Below, piece after piece: positions 36,464 through 45,340 of a stretch of 64,000 bases of DNA. The DNA comes from Streptomyces ambofaciens ATCC 23877. Lineage in GTDB: Bacteria; Actinomycetota; Actinomycetes; Streptomycetales; Streptomycetaceae. Where the stretch lies: assembly GCF_001267885.1 (NCBI RefSeq), contig NZ_CP012382.1, positions 8,233,001 through 8,297,000 of the forward strand. Direction: 5' to 3'. The stretch's first letter is position 1. Every line of letters starts with the position of its first letter. The translations under genes were made by a program, and so were the position numbers. The notes below the pieces were generated by a model. That model was not told the origin of the DNA. It did no database searches and saw only the letters and a list, made by a program, of their open reading frames with translations.

Positions 36464-37116
36464 CGACGCTGCCGCACCGTTTCCTCCATGCCCTCGACCG
36501 GTTCAACGCCGCCCACCCCTGGGACCACAACGCCCACTACCACCGGTGGATCATGCGGCAGCTCCCCAGGAGCTTCGGCACCGCTCTGGACGTCGGCTCC
36601 GGCACCGGCGACCTGGCCCGGCTCATGGCCACGCGCGCCGCGGCCGTGGACGCGATCGACTCCGATCCGGCAACCGTCGCCCGCGCCCAGGCGATGACCC
36701 CTCCGGACGCTCCGGTGACCTTCACCACCGCGGACGCGCTCACCGGTATCCCTGCTGCCTCCTACGACGTCATCACCTGTGTCGCGGCCCTTCACCATCT
36801 GCCGTTCAACGACGCCCTCGCCCACTTCCGCCGGCATTTGGCCCCTGGGGGGACATTGGTGGTCGTCGGGCTCTGGCACGCGCAAACCCCCGGTGACCAT
36901 CTGCTCAGCGCCGCCGCCCTTCCGCTGAACGCCGCCACGGGATGGATCAAGAACAAGGGCCGCACGGCATTGCCGCCGGCTTCGATGACGGCGCCAGTTC
37001 GGCCGGCGACCATGGGCTTCGCCGAGATCGACCGTGAAACCCGGCATGTACTGCCCGGTGCACGACTGCGCCGCCGGCTGTTCTGGCGCTACACGCTGGT
37101 GTGGCACCAGCACTGA
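36460..37116 (+). CDS. Class I SAM-dependent methyltransferase
   Basis: 218 residues. SAM-binding motif I is ALDVGSGTGDLARLM; the acidic end of beta2 is VDAIDSDP; motif IV region is VITCVAALHHLPF; LAPGGTLVVVGLW follows. Resembles small ubiE/menG-like methyltransferases; the substrate is unknown. C-terminal part is basic (ARLRRRLFWRYTLVWHQH). ATG 36460 is the only in-frame ATG that keeps the conserved fold. Confidence 0.9.
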   Translation: MTTLPHRFLHALDRFNAAHPWDHNAHYHRWIMRQLPRSFGTALDVGSGTGDLARLMATRAAAVDAIDSDPATVARAQAMTPPDAPVTFTTADALTGIPAASYDVITCVAALHHLPFNDALAHFRRHLAPGGTLVVVGLWHAQTPGDHLLSAAALPLNAATGWIKNKGRTALPPASMTAPVRPATMGFAEIDRETRHVLPGARLRRRLFWRYTLVWHQH

Positions 37117-37526
37117 GCCCAAGGCCAAACAGGCGGTGAATCGAACCTGCCCTCCGACAGGTCTCGCACCGCGCAGCTATCGCATGCCTTCCGAAGGGCT
37201 TCCCGCTCGTGTGAACAGAGCCAGCCGCCCCTCTGGTGGACAACACCAACCCTCCTTCCACACCCGGACGCTTCCTCACTGACCCGCACCGACCTCCTCC
37301 TGCTCGTACCGGGCACGGCCGCGCCCATGGGCGCACTGAGTGCTCGCGCGCCAGCTATGAGGCATGCTGCGCCGGTACCCGCCGGCCTCATGGCGCTCGG
37401 CCAGATCGACGGCGACCGCCCGGTCGCACTGCCCGCGCCCGCAGCCCGCAGCCCGCAAGCACCCGTGTATTCCGGAACCCAGGGCCATGCTGCCCCTGTC
37501 GGTCCGCTACGGCGCGCCGTGTTCGT
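37117..37526. other. Stretch without a gene; contains part of repeat copy B
   Basis: No recognised ORF. The right end (from 37482) belongs to the direct repeat shared with 24678-24770. Confidence 0.4.
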
Positions 37527-37577
37527 TCACGCGGCCTGGTCCCAGTCGTCGTGTGTGTCGTGCTGGCCAGGCGTGCC
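37482..37577. repeat. Direct repeat copy B (partner at 24678-24770)
   Basis: About 95 bases matching copy A almost exactly across 37485-37574. It spans the C-terminal 17 codons and the downstream flank of the small membrane protein gene, and includes a perfect acggcgcgccgt palindrome at its centre. Confidence 0.75.
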
Positions 37578-37841
37578 CCGGGTGGTCTTTTCGCGGGCAC
37601 GCAGGACGGCCCACGCCGGTATGGCAAGGCAGGTGAGATACCAGGGCAGGAGCCAGACGGTGCCCCACCACGGTGCCTGGGGCTCGAGGAGCAGGTCGGT
37701 GGCGGCGGTGGTCATGCCGGCGGCGAGGCTCCAGCACAGCAGGCGTCCGGTCCGCTGCACGGCGCGGGTGGTCCGGTGCGTGGCGGGGGAGGGGTGGCGG
37801 CTTGGGCTGGAGCAGGGCATGCGTCTGCCCAGTGCGTTCAT
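37527..37841 (-). CDS. Small two-helix membrane protein
   Basis: 104 residues. A basic N-terminus (about 1-32) is followed by two hydrophobic helices (LLCWSLAAGMTTAATDLLL and WGTVWLLPWYLTCLAIPAWA). A charged tail ends in DTHDDWDQAA. The tail's coding sequence is duplicated at 24.7 kb. ATG 37841 was chosen because upstream frame sequence is not protein-like. Function unknown. Confidence 0.55.
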   Translation of the reverse strand: MNALGRRMPCSSPSRHPSPATHRTTRAVQRTGRLLCWSLAAGMTTAATDLLLEPQAPWWGTVWLLPWYLTCLAIPAWAVLRAREKTTRGTPGQHDTHDDWDQAA

Positions 37842-38366
37842 CGGGGAAGAACGTCCTTCACAGCAGGGGTGGTTGCCGCGGGCTGGGGGACCACGCATGC
37901 AGGACGAGGAAAGTGTGCATTCCGTGAAGCCGTGCATGCAGGAGAGCCTCACGTCCGCCGCACGCTCTGAGACAACTTGCCTGGACAGCGCTTTCCGTCC
38001 ATGACCGGCGACGACGGCCACTGAGCGCCGTCCGAGCCCGTAGGAGGCAGGCCTGAACCTGGCCGAAACAAAACACCCGCTGACCTCCCCTTTAATGAAG
38101 GAGGCCCAGGTCACAAGGTTTCGGTCAAGGTATCGCCGATGAGTGGTAACAGAACCATCAATTCCGCCCGGACTGCAGGGTGGTCAGGGTGGTTAGGTCC
38201 GGTTTGCCGCGCTGAAGCGGCGGGGCTGATTCCGGACCGCATGTCACGGGCGTTCGGGGGGACGCCGCGCCGATTTGTGCACTTCTTGTGACAACTTGTG
38301 TGCCGCTGGTGACCGTCTGAGTCACCTGTTCTGACTGCCCGTCTGACTTCCTGTGGGGGGAAGCTG
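37842..38366. other. Gene-free region upstream of rhs
   Basis: Includes a strongly AT-richer part (38060-38200) unlike surrounding DNA. A minus-strand fragment (VRAELMVLLPLIGDTLTETL) may be mobile-element debris. The rhs promoter should lie at the right end; ggggggaag precedes ATG 38367. Confidence 0.35.
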
Positions 38367-41339
38367 ATGCACCCGCGTGCTGGAGGCACGCCGTTTCGGC
38401 GTGCCCGGAGAACACACAGAACTGCTCTGATATCGGCGATCACCACGGCTGCCGTGGTGATCGCCGCCGCTCCCGGCTTGGCGGCGGCACCGAAGCCGGA
38501 ACTCCCGGAGCCGGAGAGCCCGTGGACGAAGCCGACCAAGATCGACGCAGCCGCGACACCGGCCGGCACGATCAAGGCCCCGGACTCGGAGGTTGAGGTC
38601 AAGCCGTCGGCCGAGGTCGCGGCCTGGCGGGCGGCGCAGAAGGGCCGTGCCACGGGCGAGGCACCGGCCCAGAGCCCGGCGTCCCGCTCGGCGGCTGCCG
38701 CTGCCGCCGCGGCGTCCGACTATCTGCCCGAGGGACAGGGCGAGGTGCCCTGGCATCAGATCCTCGACACCCGCCTCAACGACGCCCTCGTGGCGCGCAT
38801 GGACATCTCCAACGGCAACCTGATGCTGGCGGCGACGGACTTCGACATCGCCGGTGTCGGCCAGAAACTCCAGCTCACCCGTACCTACAACTCCCTCGAA
38901 GCGCCGTGGGGGAAGGTGTCGCAGCGCTGGTGGCAGGCCTACGAGCGCTACCTGCAGGTGGGCGACGGCGAGGTCGACGTCTTCGATGCCACCGGCAACC
39001 TGCTGCGCTTCACCGCCAAGACGGACGGCACCTACACCACCCCGGCCGGCTACTCGAAGGACCTGAAGAAGAACGCGGACGGCACCTACACCCTCACCGA
39101 CCGCAAGTCCGGCACCAAGGACACCTACAACGAGTACGGCACCCTCACCAAGGTCACGGACAAGAACAAGGGCACGATCACCGTCGACCAGCACGACGAA
39201 GGCGCGGAGCACAAGGGCTTCAAGCTCACCGAGACCCGCTCCGGCCGCTGGATCGACCTGGTCAAGACCTACCCGAACCAGTGGCAGGCCAAGGACCACA
39301 CCGGCCGCACCGCCGTCCTCGACCTCGACAGCGCGGGCAACCTCGCCAAGGTCACCGACACCGCCGGCAAAGCCACCACCTACGACTACGACTCCTCCCG
39401 CCGCGTGACGAAGGTGACCACGCCCGAGGGCACCGCCACCCTGTTCACCTACGACAGTCACAACCGCGTCACCTCCATGCAACGCGCCACCGAGTCCTCG
39501 TCGACCGGTCACACGGGCCCGACCTGGCGCTACGACTACAGCGCGGCCACCCCGGCGGACGCGGGCACGACGACGGTCACTGACCCCGACGGCGACGCCA
39601 CCAAGTACGTCCACAACGCCGATGGTGAGGTCACCAAGGTCACCGACCCACTCGGTCACTCCCGCCACGCGACGTACAAGAACCACCTCACCCAGACCGC
39701 AACTGACGCGATGGGCACCGGCGCCGATGGCACCGGCGGCAACACGACGACGTACGGCTGGGACGGCCGCAACAACGCCATCTCCCAGAAACTGCCGATG
39801 GGCGCGACGGCATCCGTGACGGCGTACCAGACGATCGCGGGCACCGAACTGCCCAACGACTTCACCACCGCGGACGGCCGCAAGGACTCGTTCAAGTACG
39901 ACGCCAACGGCAACACGATGTCGGTGACGACGTCGGGCACCGCCGGCGGCACCCGCGAGTACACCTACAACGAAGCCACCCCCAAGTGCGGCGGCTTCGA
40001 GGGCCAGCGCTGCACCGCCGAGGACGGCAACGGCAAGGTCACCTCCTTCACCTACGACGACCAGGGCAACCTGTGGAAGGTGAAGCCGCCGGCGCCGCTG
40101 GGGGAGACGACCAACACCTACGACGCGCTGGGCCGGGTGGAGACCGTCACCGACGGCCGTGGCATCAAGACTGTCTACGTCTACGACAACCGTGACCGCG
40201 TCCGTGAGGTCTCCTCCACCCACTCCACCGTCACGTTCACCTACGACGGCGACGGCAACGTCACCACCCGCACCGACGCCTCCGGCACCACCACCTGGGA
40301 GTACGACAAGCTCAACCGCGAGAAGCGCCGAACCCTGCAAAACGGCGCCCAGACGGTCCTCGCCTATACCCCTGGTGGTGACGTCGACTACTACCTCGAT
40401 CCGACCGGGACGACGGACTACACCTGGGACAAGGCCGGCCGCCTCGACCACCTGACGGCGCCGGACGGAAAGAAGACCGACTTCGACTACAACAACAACG
40501 ACAAGCGCACCAAGACCGTCTACCCCGGCGGCACCACCCAGACGGTCACCATCGACAAGAACGGCCGCCCGGAAAAGATCAAGACCACCTCCGGCACCCA
40601 GACCTTCATCGACCTGACCTACAGCTACACAAGCGCGGGCAAGGACACCACCAAGATCCGCACCCGCACCGACAACCTCACCCAGTACAAGACCACCTAC
40701 ACCTACGACTCCCAGGACCGCCTCACCTACGCCCTGGAAGCCGACGCAGCGGGCGCCCGGAAGGCGTCGTGGCTCTACTGCTTCGACAAGGCCGGCAACC
40801 TCACCAGCCGCGATGGCAGCAAGAACACCTGCCCCGGCGGCACCACATACACGTACAACGACGCCAGCGAGCTGACCGGCAAGAACGGGACCACCACCGG
40901 CTGGTCCTACGACAAGCTCGGCAACGAAACCGCCGCAGCCGACACCACCCCGCGTACCGGCGAGTCGTGGACCGACTACAGCCAGCTGGCCGGCATCACC
41001 TCGGGCGGCACAACCTACGACCTGGTCCACGCCGGCACCACCAACGCGGAGCGCACCAAGCTAGGCGACACGTGGTTCCACCACACGGCCCTCGGCCTCG
41101 CCTCCACGACCACCAGCGGTGTGGACACCGGATTCATCCGCGAACCGGCGGGCACGTTGAACTCCATGACGACTGGGGGGAAGTCCTACTACTACCTCAC
41201 CGACGCCACCGGCAACGTCCTCGGCCTCGCCGACAGCACCGGCAAGCGGACGCACACCTACGCCTTCGGCCCCACCGGTCTCCCGCGCACCACACCCACG
41301 GAGTCCGTTCCCCAGCCGTACCGCTATGCGGGTGCGTAA
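38367..41339 (+). CDS. Secreted RHS-repeat (YD-repeat) protein, split by a premature TAA
   Basis: 990 residues. Sec signal peptide (basic RRARRTHR then hydrophobic helix, cleavage near LAAAP about residue 42). A linker region follows, then a DUF6531-like N-terminal RHS segment (RLNDALVARMDISNGNLMLA). About 20 YD repeats of the type Y-D-GNLT(K/S)V-DA-G come next. The ORF stops at TAA 41337-41339 inside the conserved RHS-associated core: PYRYAGA-stop-ADPTGLYKMG continues in the same frame. A single TAC-to-TAA change explains it. RHS shells normally encase a C-terminal toxin. Confidence 0.93.
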   Translation: MHPRAGGTPFRRARRTHRTALISAITTAAVVIAAAPGLAAAPKPELPEPESPWTKPTKIDAAATPAGTIKAPDSEVEVKPSAEVAAWRAAQKGRATGEAPAQSPASRSAAAAAAAASDYLPEGQGEVPWHQILDTRLNDALVARMDISNGNLMLAATDFDIAGVGQKLQLTRTYNSLEAPWGKVSQRWWQAYERYLQVGDGEVDVFDATGNLLRFTAKTDGTYTTPAGYSKDLKKNADGTYTLTDRKSGTKDTYNEYGTLTKVTDKNKGTITVDQHDEGAEHKGFKLTETRSGRWIDLVKTYPNQWQAKDHTGRTAVLDLDSAGNLAKVTDTAGKATTYDYDSSRRVTKVTTPEGTATLFTYDSHNRVTSMQRATESSSTGHTGPTWRYDYSAATPADAGTTTVTDPDGDATKYVHNADGEVTKVTDPLGHSRHATYKNHLTQTATDAMGTGADGTGGNTTTYGWDGRNNAISQKLPMGATASVTAYQTIAGTELPNDFTTADGRKDSFKYDANGNTMSVTTSGTAGGTREYTYNEATPKCGGFEGQRCTAEDGNGKVTSFTYDDQGNLWKVKPPAPLGETTNTYDALGRVETVTDGRGIKTVYVYDNRDRVREVSSTHSTVTFTYDGDGNVTTRTDASGTTTWEYDKLNREKRRTLQNGAQTVLAYTPGGDVDYYLDPTGTTDYTWDKAGRLDHLTAPDGKKTDFDYNNNDKRTKTVYPGGTTQTVTIDKNGRPEKIKTTSGTQTFIDLTYSYTSAGKDTTKIRTRTDNLTQYKTTYTYDSQDRLTYALEADAAGARKASWLYCFDKAGNLTSRDGSKNTCPGGTTYTYNDASELTGKNGTTTGWSYDKLGNETAAADTTPRTGESWTDYSQLAGITSGGTTYDLVHAGTTNAERTKLGDTWFHHTALGLASTTTSGVDTGFIREPAGTLNSMTTGGKSYYYLTDATGNVLGLADSTGKRTHTYAFGPTGLPRTTPTESVPQPYRYAGA

Positions 41340-41363
41340 GCGGACCCGACCGGCCTGTACAAG

Positions 41364-41672
41364 ATGGGCCACCGCTACTACGACCCCACCCTCGGCCGCT
41401 TCACCCAACCCGACCCCTCCGGCCAGGAGAAGAACGCCTACCTGTACGCCGAAGGCGACCCCGTCAACGGCATCGACCCTAGCGGCCTTTACAGCATCGA
41501 CGACCTGGTGACGGATATCAGCATCATCGGTGGGTCTGCCGGTGCCGGAGCCGGTATCGGAGGCGGTGCGTGCTTCTTCGGTCCCCAAGCCTGCGGGGTC
41601 GGCGTCGGCATCGGCGGTTTCGTCGGCGGCGCCTTCGGGGTTGGAGTGGTAGTCGGGCGACACATCGCTTAG
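41364..41672 (+). CDS. RHS core remainder with C-terminal tip 1 (in frame after the TAA)
   Basis: About 102 residues from ATG 41364, in frame with the upstream rhs. MGHRYYDPTLGRFTQPDPSG then DP-NGIDPSGL complete the RHS core and autoproteolysis-type junction. The tip of about 60 residues is Gly/Ala-rich and hydrophobic (GSAGAGAGIGGGACFFG, GVGIGGFVGGAFGVGVVVG). No enzymatic toxin motif is visible; a membrane-active tip is a guess. It could be made by reinitiation or read-through. Confidence 0.8.
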   Translation: MGHRYYDPTLGRFTQPDPSGQEKNAYLYAEGDPVNGIDPSGLYSIDDLVTDISIIGGSAGAGAGIGGGACFFGPQACGVGVGIGGFVGGAFGVGVVVGRHIA

Positions 41673-41746
41673 GAGATGCTCAGGGTGGAGGCGACGGATG
41701 ATCGTCTCCACCCCGAACAACATAGTAAGAGTGAGGGGAAGTGTGC

Positions 41747-41932
41747 ATGCGAAGCTCAGGAGATTTGCGTGAGAGCCGAACCTGGAAAGTCTGCGTCTGG
41801 ACGGTACTCGTTCTGTGCATCCTCTCTTCAGGAGCGTCCATCATGGGCGAGCATTGGGGCTTCCTGTTCCTTAGTGTCCTAGGCGTGTCCGCAACAGTAT
41901 TGGTGCTGGTTCAGTTTCGACGCAGACAGTAG
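41747..41932 (+). CDS. Small two-helix membrane protein, candidate immunity 1
   Basis: 61 residues. A basic N-terminus and two hydrophobic helices (VCVWTVLVLCILSSG, GFLFLSVLGVSATVLVLVQF) end in RRRQ. gaggggaa is spaced well for ATG 41747; GTG 41741 is an alternative. It directly follows RHS tip 1 and is followed by a hairpin. The position matches immunity genes of RHS systems (inference). Confidence 0.6.
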   Translation: MRSSGDLRESRTWKVCVWTVLVLCILSSGASIMGEHWGFLFLSVLGVSATVLVLVQFRRRQ

Positions 41933-41935
41933 GCC

Positions 41936-41952
41936 GGGGCGGGCACCGCCCC
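41936..41952 (+). terminator. Hairpin after candidate immunity 1
   Basis: ggggcgg (41936-41942) pairs with ccgcccc (41946-41952) with a three-base loop, four bases after the stop codon of the small membrane ORF. Confidence 0.55.
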
Positions 41953-42029
41953 GTAACTCAACCAACTCAGGAGAAGGGTTCGAATAAGGGCCGGTTGATC
42001 GCGCTGCTTGCTGCGATCACCTTCTTTTG

Positions 42030-42590
42030 GTGTGGCCGGTCTTACAGAACCTAGTCTTCTTCCAGGTCGCGGCCGCGTCCTGTTTGTCGGAGTGCGCGAT
42101 CACCAGGACGCCGACGAGGTCGACCATGACCTGTCCGTTGGCGTCCGGAGCATCCAGACCCGTTGCCGGACTTCGGACCGTGCGGACCGGATGGCCTGCA
42201 GGACCTTCTCGTCGGAGGCGGCGAGGGTGTCGATGAGGCGGGAGACGGTTGGGTCGGAGACGACCGGGCCGAAGACGGCCGGCTCGCACCGCAGCGTCGC
42301 GACGTCCGCGAGGCAGTCCCCGCCCAGTGTGACCGCCAGGGCGACGTCCAGCAGGACCTTGCCCGGGTCGTGGAGGGCCTGCGGTTGCGCCACGGCACCA
42401 GCACCTGTGATATCGCTTGATCCAGACCGGTCTTGCGGACTGGTTCGACCAGTAGGACCGATCCGGCCTGGGAGCCCACGGCTCGGCCGTCATCATGGAC
42501 ATGGACATGGGGGTAGGACCCGGGGGTAGGCTGCTTCACCCGGAAAGTGCCTCCGACAGGAGCGGGAACAAGGACCTCAGCAATCCTCAT
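42030..42590 (-). pseudogene. IS1380-family transposase N-terminal remnant
   Basis: Minus-strand frames give conserved IS1380 blocks: GSVLLVEPVRKTGLDQAIS, then HDPGKVLLDVALAVTLGGD in another frame, DCLADVATLRCEPAVFGP, SDPTVSRLIDTLAASDEK and VMVDLVGVLVIAHSDKQDAA. Several frameshifts separate them and sequence ends after the first catalytic-Asp region, so the element is dead and truncated. Confidence 0.75.
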
Positions 42591-42947
42591 TCTCGATGGT
42601 CAGAGGCGCTTTCTGCTTACCTGATCGCCTGTCGGACAGCCCGCTTCGTGAAAGCGCAAGGTTAGGCACCCTCGTCACTCCGACACCGAGGCGGAAGTCG
42701 CAGCTGACTCCACTGCGGCGGCCGTCCGCGTGACCTGCTGCTCCATGATCACCCGCGCCCGTAAGCAGGGACGGACTCGGGTCTGCAGGGCAGCCGGTTG
42801 CCGTCCACCTGGGGCCGGTGCGGGTAGTCGATGCCGCGGCCACTGGATCAGATCTCCCAGGAAGGGTGGTCGGCACCCGACCCGTACGTACGACGGGGGA
42901 GCCCCCATATCGGCCATGCCATCGCCCCCAGCAGCCATACTGGATGC
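42591..42947. other. Gene-free stretch
   Basis: Between the IS1380 remnant and the AbiE-like pair; no recognised ORF. Confidence 0.4.
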
Positions 42948-43308
42948 ATGGACACGACGATCACCGCCCCCCGCGCCGAGGTGCTGCGGGATCGCTACCG
43001 TGGCCGATTGCCCAAGCACTTGCAGGAGCTGGCCGGTCCTGTCGAGGGCAACTTGGATCTGCCGCTCCACATCGTCTGGTCCGGGCGGACGAGCTACAGC
43101 CTGGACCGTCCGAAGTCCCGAATGACGCTTTACCGGACCGTCCTCGCCGAAGGACTGCGTGAGGACCTGGCGGCCCTCCTGCACCACCGGCTGCTCACCG
43201 AGCAGGCCCGTGCTGCGGCGCCTGATCAGCCCCTACATCCGAGAGGTCTGGGAGGACGCCTTCCCTGAGCTGCTCGGCACCGCTCCGGCCGACACGACCG
43301 CCGCGTGA
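42948..43308 (+). pseudogene. AbiEi-like antitoxin partner, frameshifted
   Basis: Reads MDTTITAPRAEVLRDRYRGR and onward for about 85 codons, then near 43205 the frame must shift to continue as VLRRLISPYIREVWEDAFPE to a TGA at 43306. The last base overlaps the GTG of the toxin gene, typical of coupled toxin-antitoxin pairs. The family assignment rests mainly on the neighbour; the protein itself lacks a clear HTH. Confidence 0.55.
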
Positions 43309-43965
43309 AGCTCACTCCGCTCCACGAGCGTCTCCTCGCCGACATCCTCGACCTCGGCTCCCCCTACCCTCTGGTCCTCACCGGCGGATACGCCGTGCAG
43401 GCCCACGGCCTGGTCGAACGCTTCAGCCGTGATCTCGACGTCGCCACCGAGAACCCCGCTCCGATGCAGGAGATCGTCGCCTCACTCACAGCAGGCCTCA
43501 GTGCACGCGGATGGCGGACCACGCACGTCCAGACCGATCCGCTCAGCGGCCGGTTCCTCGTCACCGATCCGGACACCGGCGAGGAGTGCGAGGTCGACGT
43601 CCTCAAGGAGGCGTTCTGGGCTCCGCCCGCCCAGACCCCCTACGGCCCCGTTCTTTCCCTCGATGACGTGATCGGCACCAAGGTCCGTGCCCTCGCCGAC
43701 CGCGGCACCGTCCGCGACCTCATCGACGTCCAGGCTGCCTCCCGCCACCGCTCCACCGCCGACCTCGAGTCCCTGGGCCGCCGTCGTGCCCACGACGAGT
43801 TCAGCCTCGAAGACCTCCGGGACCGGCTGATCGGCGCGGACTGGTACGAGGATGAGGACTACTCGGCGTACGGGGCTCACCTCCCGACAGATCGAAGAAC
43901 TCAAGGCGTGGGCGCTGGAGTGGGCGGAGGACCTGGGCGCGCGGATCCATGACGAGAACGCCTGA
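43305..43965 (+). pseudogene. AbiEii/AbiGii-type nucleotidyltransferase toxin, C-terminal frameshift
   Basis: From GTG 43305 the first ~190 residues are a good AbiEii nucleotidyltransferase: LTGGYAVQAHG then FSRDLDVAT, the GG..D-x-D pattern, a second acidic site CEVDVLKEAFW, then DDVIGTKVRALADRGTVRDL. Near 43878 the frame slips; the true tail LTSRQIEELKAWALEWAEDL continues in another frame to TGA 43963. The catalytic part is intact, so activity may survive with an altered tail. Confidence 0.7.
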
Positions 43966-44395
43966 GAGGCAGTCATCGTGTCCATCGGGTGGCCGTGGGC
44001 GGGAAGCCTCGGCCAGCAGCAGGACCAGGCCCTCCTGCCTGTGATGGGCCACGGTTGGACAGACTGTGGGCAGGTCGCCATGCCGGCAACGCCCAGCGCA
44101 CCACAGTCCTGCGATGGAGCCGCGGCCGGGCAAATTGCGGACACCGCTCGCTTGTTGAGCGTGCGTGTTCGCGCTGAACGGCCGTGGCCGCCTTTCACGT
44201 TCCCGAGTACCACTCCGCTCACGGCGCAGTACTGCGGGGCTTCATGCTGTGCGGTGCACGACGACGAAGCACTTCAGGGCTTCCTGCGAGCACGGAAGGC
44301 CGAGTTCACGCAACCGGTCGGCGGACGAGCGGATGACCCAGGCGTGCTGATGGCCGGCTAGGGCCACGCAGGCGACACCGGCCGCGGCGGAAGGC
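43966..44395. other. Gene-free stretch between the AbiE pair and the RHS tip remnant
   Basis: No recognised ORF. It probably contains the recombination junction that brought the AbiE pair into the rhs locus. Confidence 0.35.
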
Positions 44396-44471
44396 CGCGA
44401 AGGCGGCTGACGTCGGCTACGCGGTCGGCGGTTACCTGGGAGGCGTCGGAATCACTGGCTCATGGCTCTAG
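44396..44471 (+). pseudogene. RHS tip remnant (C-terminal end only)
   Basis: The plus strand reads AADVGYAVGGYLGGVGITG then SWL-stop. This parallels the end of tip 3 at 45.9 kb (YTALDVGGGIGISGSFP-stop). The stop codon touches the ribosome site of the next small membrane ORF. No RHS core is attached. Confidence 0.55.
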
Positions 44472-44478
44472 GAGGGAA

Positions 44479-44601
44479 ATGATTACTGCGACGTCCGGAA
44501 TCGGATTCGGCAATCCAGTAGCTACTTGGGCCCTGGGAGGTTTCGTTCTCGTGGCTGCCATCATCCTGGCCTACTGGAGTTACAAGAGGGAAAAGAAGTA
44601 G
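44479..44601 (+). CDS. Small one-helix membrane protein, candidate immunity 2
   Basis: 40 residues: short polar N-terminus (MITATSGIGFGNPVA), one hydrophobic helix (ATWALGGFVLVAAIILAYW) and a basic end (KREKK). ggaggga lies two bases before ATG 44479, overlapping the tip remnant stop. Same tip-then-small-membrane-protein order as the other modules. Confidence 0.55.
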   Translation: MITATSGIGFGNPVATWALGGFVLVAAIILAYWSYKREKK

Positions 44602-44690
44602 CGGCCCAAGGTGCCTGCCTGGGTTCATTTTTGAACATTGGGCGGGCATCTTTGCTGCCTACGTCAGGAGGAGTGGTACCGACTTCGGCT

Positions 44691-45083
44691 GTAGGTGAAT
44701 GGGTCGGCGCAAGAGCGGGCGCGTACGCCGACCCAACGGGTCTGTACGAGATGGAGCACCGCTACTACGACCCCACCCTCGGCCGCTTCACCCAACCCGA
44801 CCCGTCGGGGCAGGAAACCAACCCCTACCTCTACGTGAGCGGAGACCCTATCAACCCTGCTGATCCATCTGGTCTGTGCTTTTGCGTCAACGCCCTTGGG
44901 AAGGCTGCCGGCGGCGTGGTGTGCGCATCGAAGGAAGTAAGGAAGAAGGTCAACAAGGGGGCGACAGTCGATACGGTGGGCACTGCTGTCTGCGCGGCAG
45001 CCGCTGGGCCGACGCCCGTCGGTGCCGGTTGCGGTGCTGTAGGGGCTGCAGCCGGTGTCGTGTCCTTCGTGACCATGGAATAG
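44691..45083 (+). CDS. Orphan RHS core fragment with tip 2
   Basis: About 130 residues beginning inside the RHS core (GAYADPTGLYEME, HRYYDPTLGRFTQPDPSG, INPADPSGL), then a Cys/Ala/Gly-rich tip (CVNALGKAAGGVVCASK, GTAVCAAAAGPTPVGAGCG, VVSFVTME). No start with ribosome site is obvious; ATG 44751 is the first in frame within the core. It is a displaced rhs 3' end rather than a full gene. Confidence 0.65.
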   Translation, partial: VGEWVGARAGAYADPTGLYEMEHRYYDPTLGRFTQPDPSGQETNPYLYVSGDPINPADPSGLCFCVNALGKAAGGVVCASKEVRKKVNKGATVDTVGTAVCAAAAGPTPVGAGCGAVGAAAGVVSFVTME

Positions 45084-45090
45084 CAAGTTC

Positions 45091-45121
45091 CTGCGGGTGT
45101 GACTCGAAGTCACGCCCGCAG
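45091..45121 (+). terminator. Hairpin after RHS tip 2
   Basis: ctgcgggtgtgact (45091-45104) pairs with agtcacgcccgcag (45108-45121) with one G-T pair and a three-base loop, eight bases after the tip 2 stop. Confidence 0.55.
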
Positions 45122-45141
45122 CCGGTCTCTCAGGAGATGCA

Positions 45142-45321
45142 GTGTCAGACACGAACAACAGGTCGCTACCCCTCGTGATGCTGGCGGTGGCCTGCATCAT
45201 CGTGGGTGTTTTACTGGTGATTGCGGCTGGTGGAAGCGTGTGGATGTACATCGCCGCAGCAGCGCTGGGGCTGGCAGGAGTCTCTCTGCTGACGAATAGG
45301 TTCGGTCTGGGGAGGAGGTAG
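45142..45321 (+). CDS. Small two-helix membrane protein with TTA codon, candidate immunity 3
   Basis: 59 residues from GTG 45142 after caggag. Two hydrophobic segments (LPLVMLAVACIIVGVLLVIA and MYIAAAALGLAGVSLLT) end in basic NRFGLGRR. One Leu is TTA (about 45211). Follows RHS tip 2 and its hairpin. Confidence 0.55.
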   Translation: MSDTNNRSLPLVMLAVACIIVGVLLVIAAGGSVWMYIAAAALGLAGVSLLTNRFGLGRR

Positions 45322-45340
45322 GTGGGCGGGCCACCGCTTC

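Noticed and set aside
38322..41030. 902-codon minus-strand ORF opposite rhs
   Set aside because: Val/Gly/Ala low-complexity shadow caused by third-position GC of the RHS repeats; no domain.
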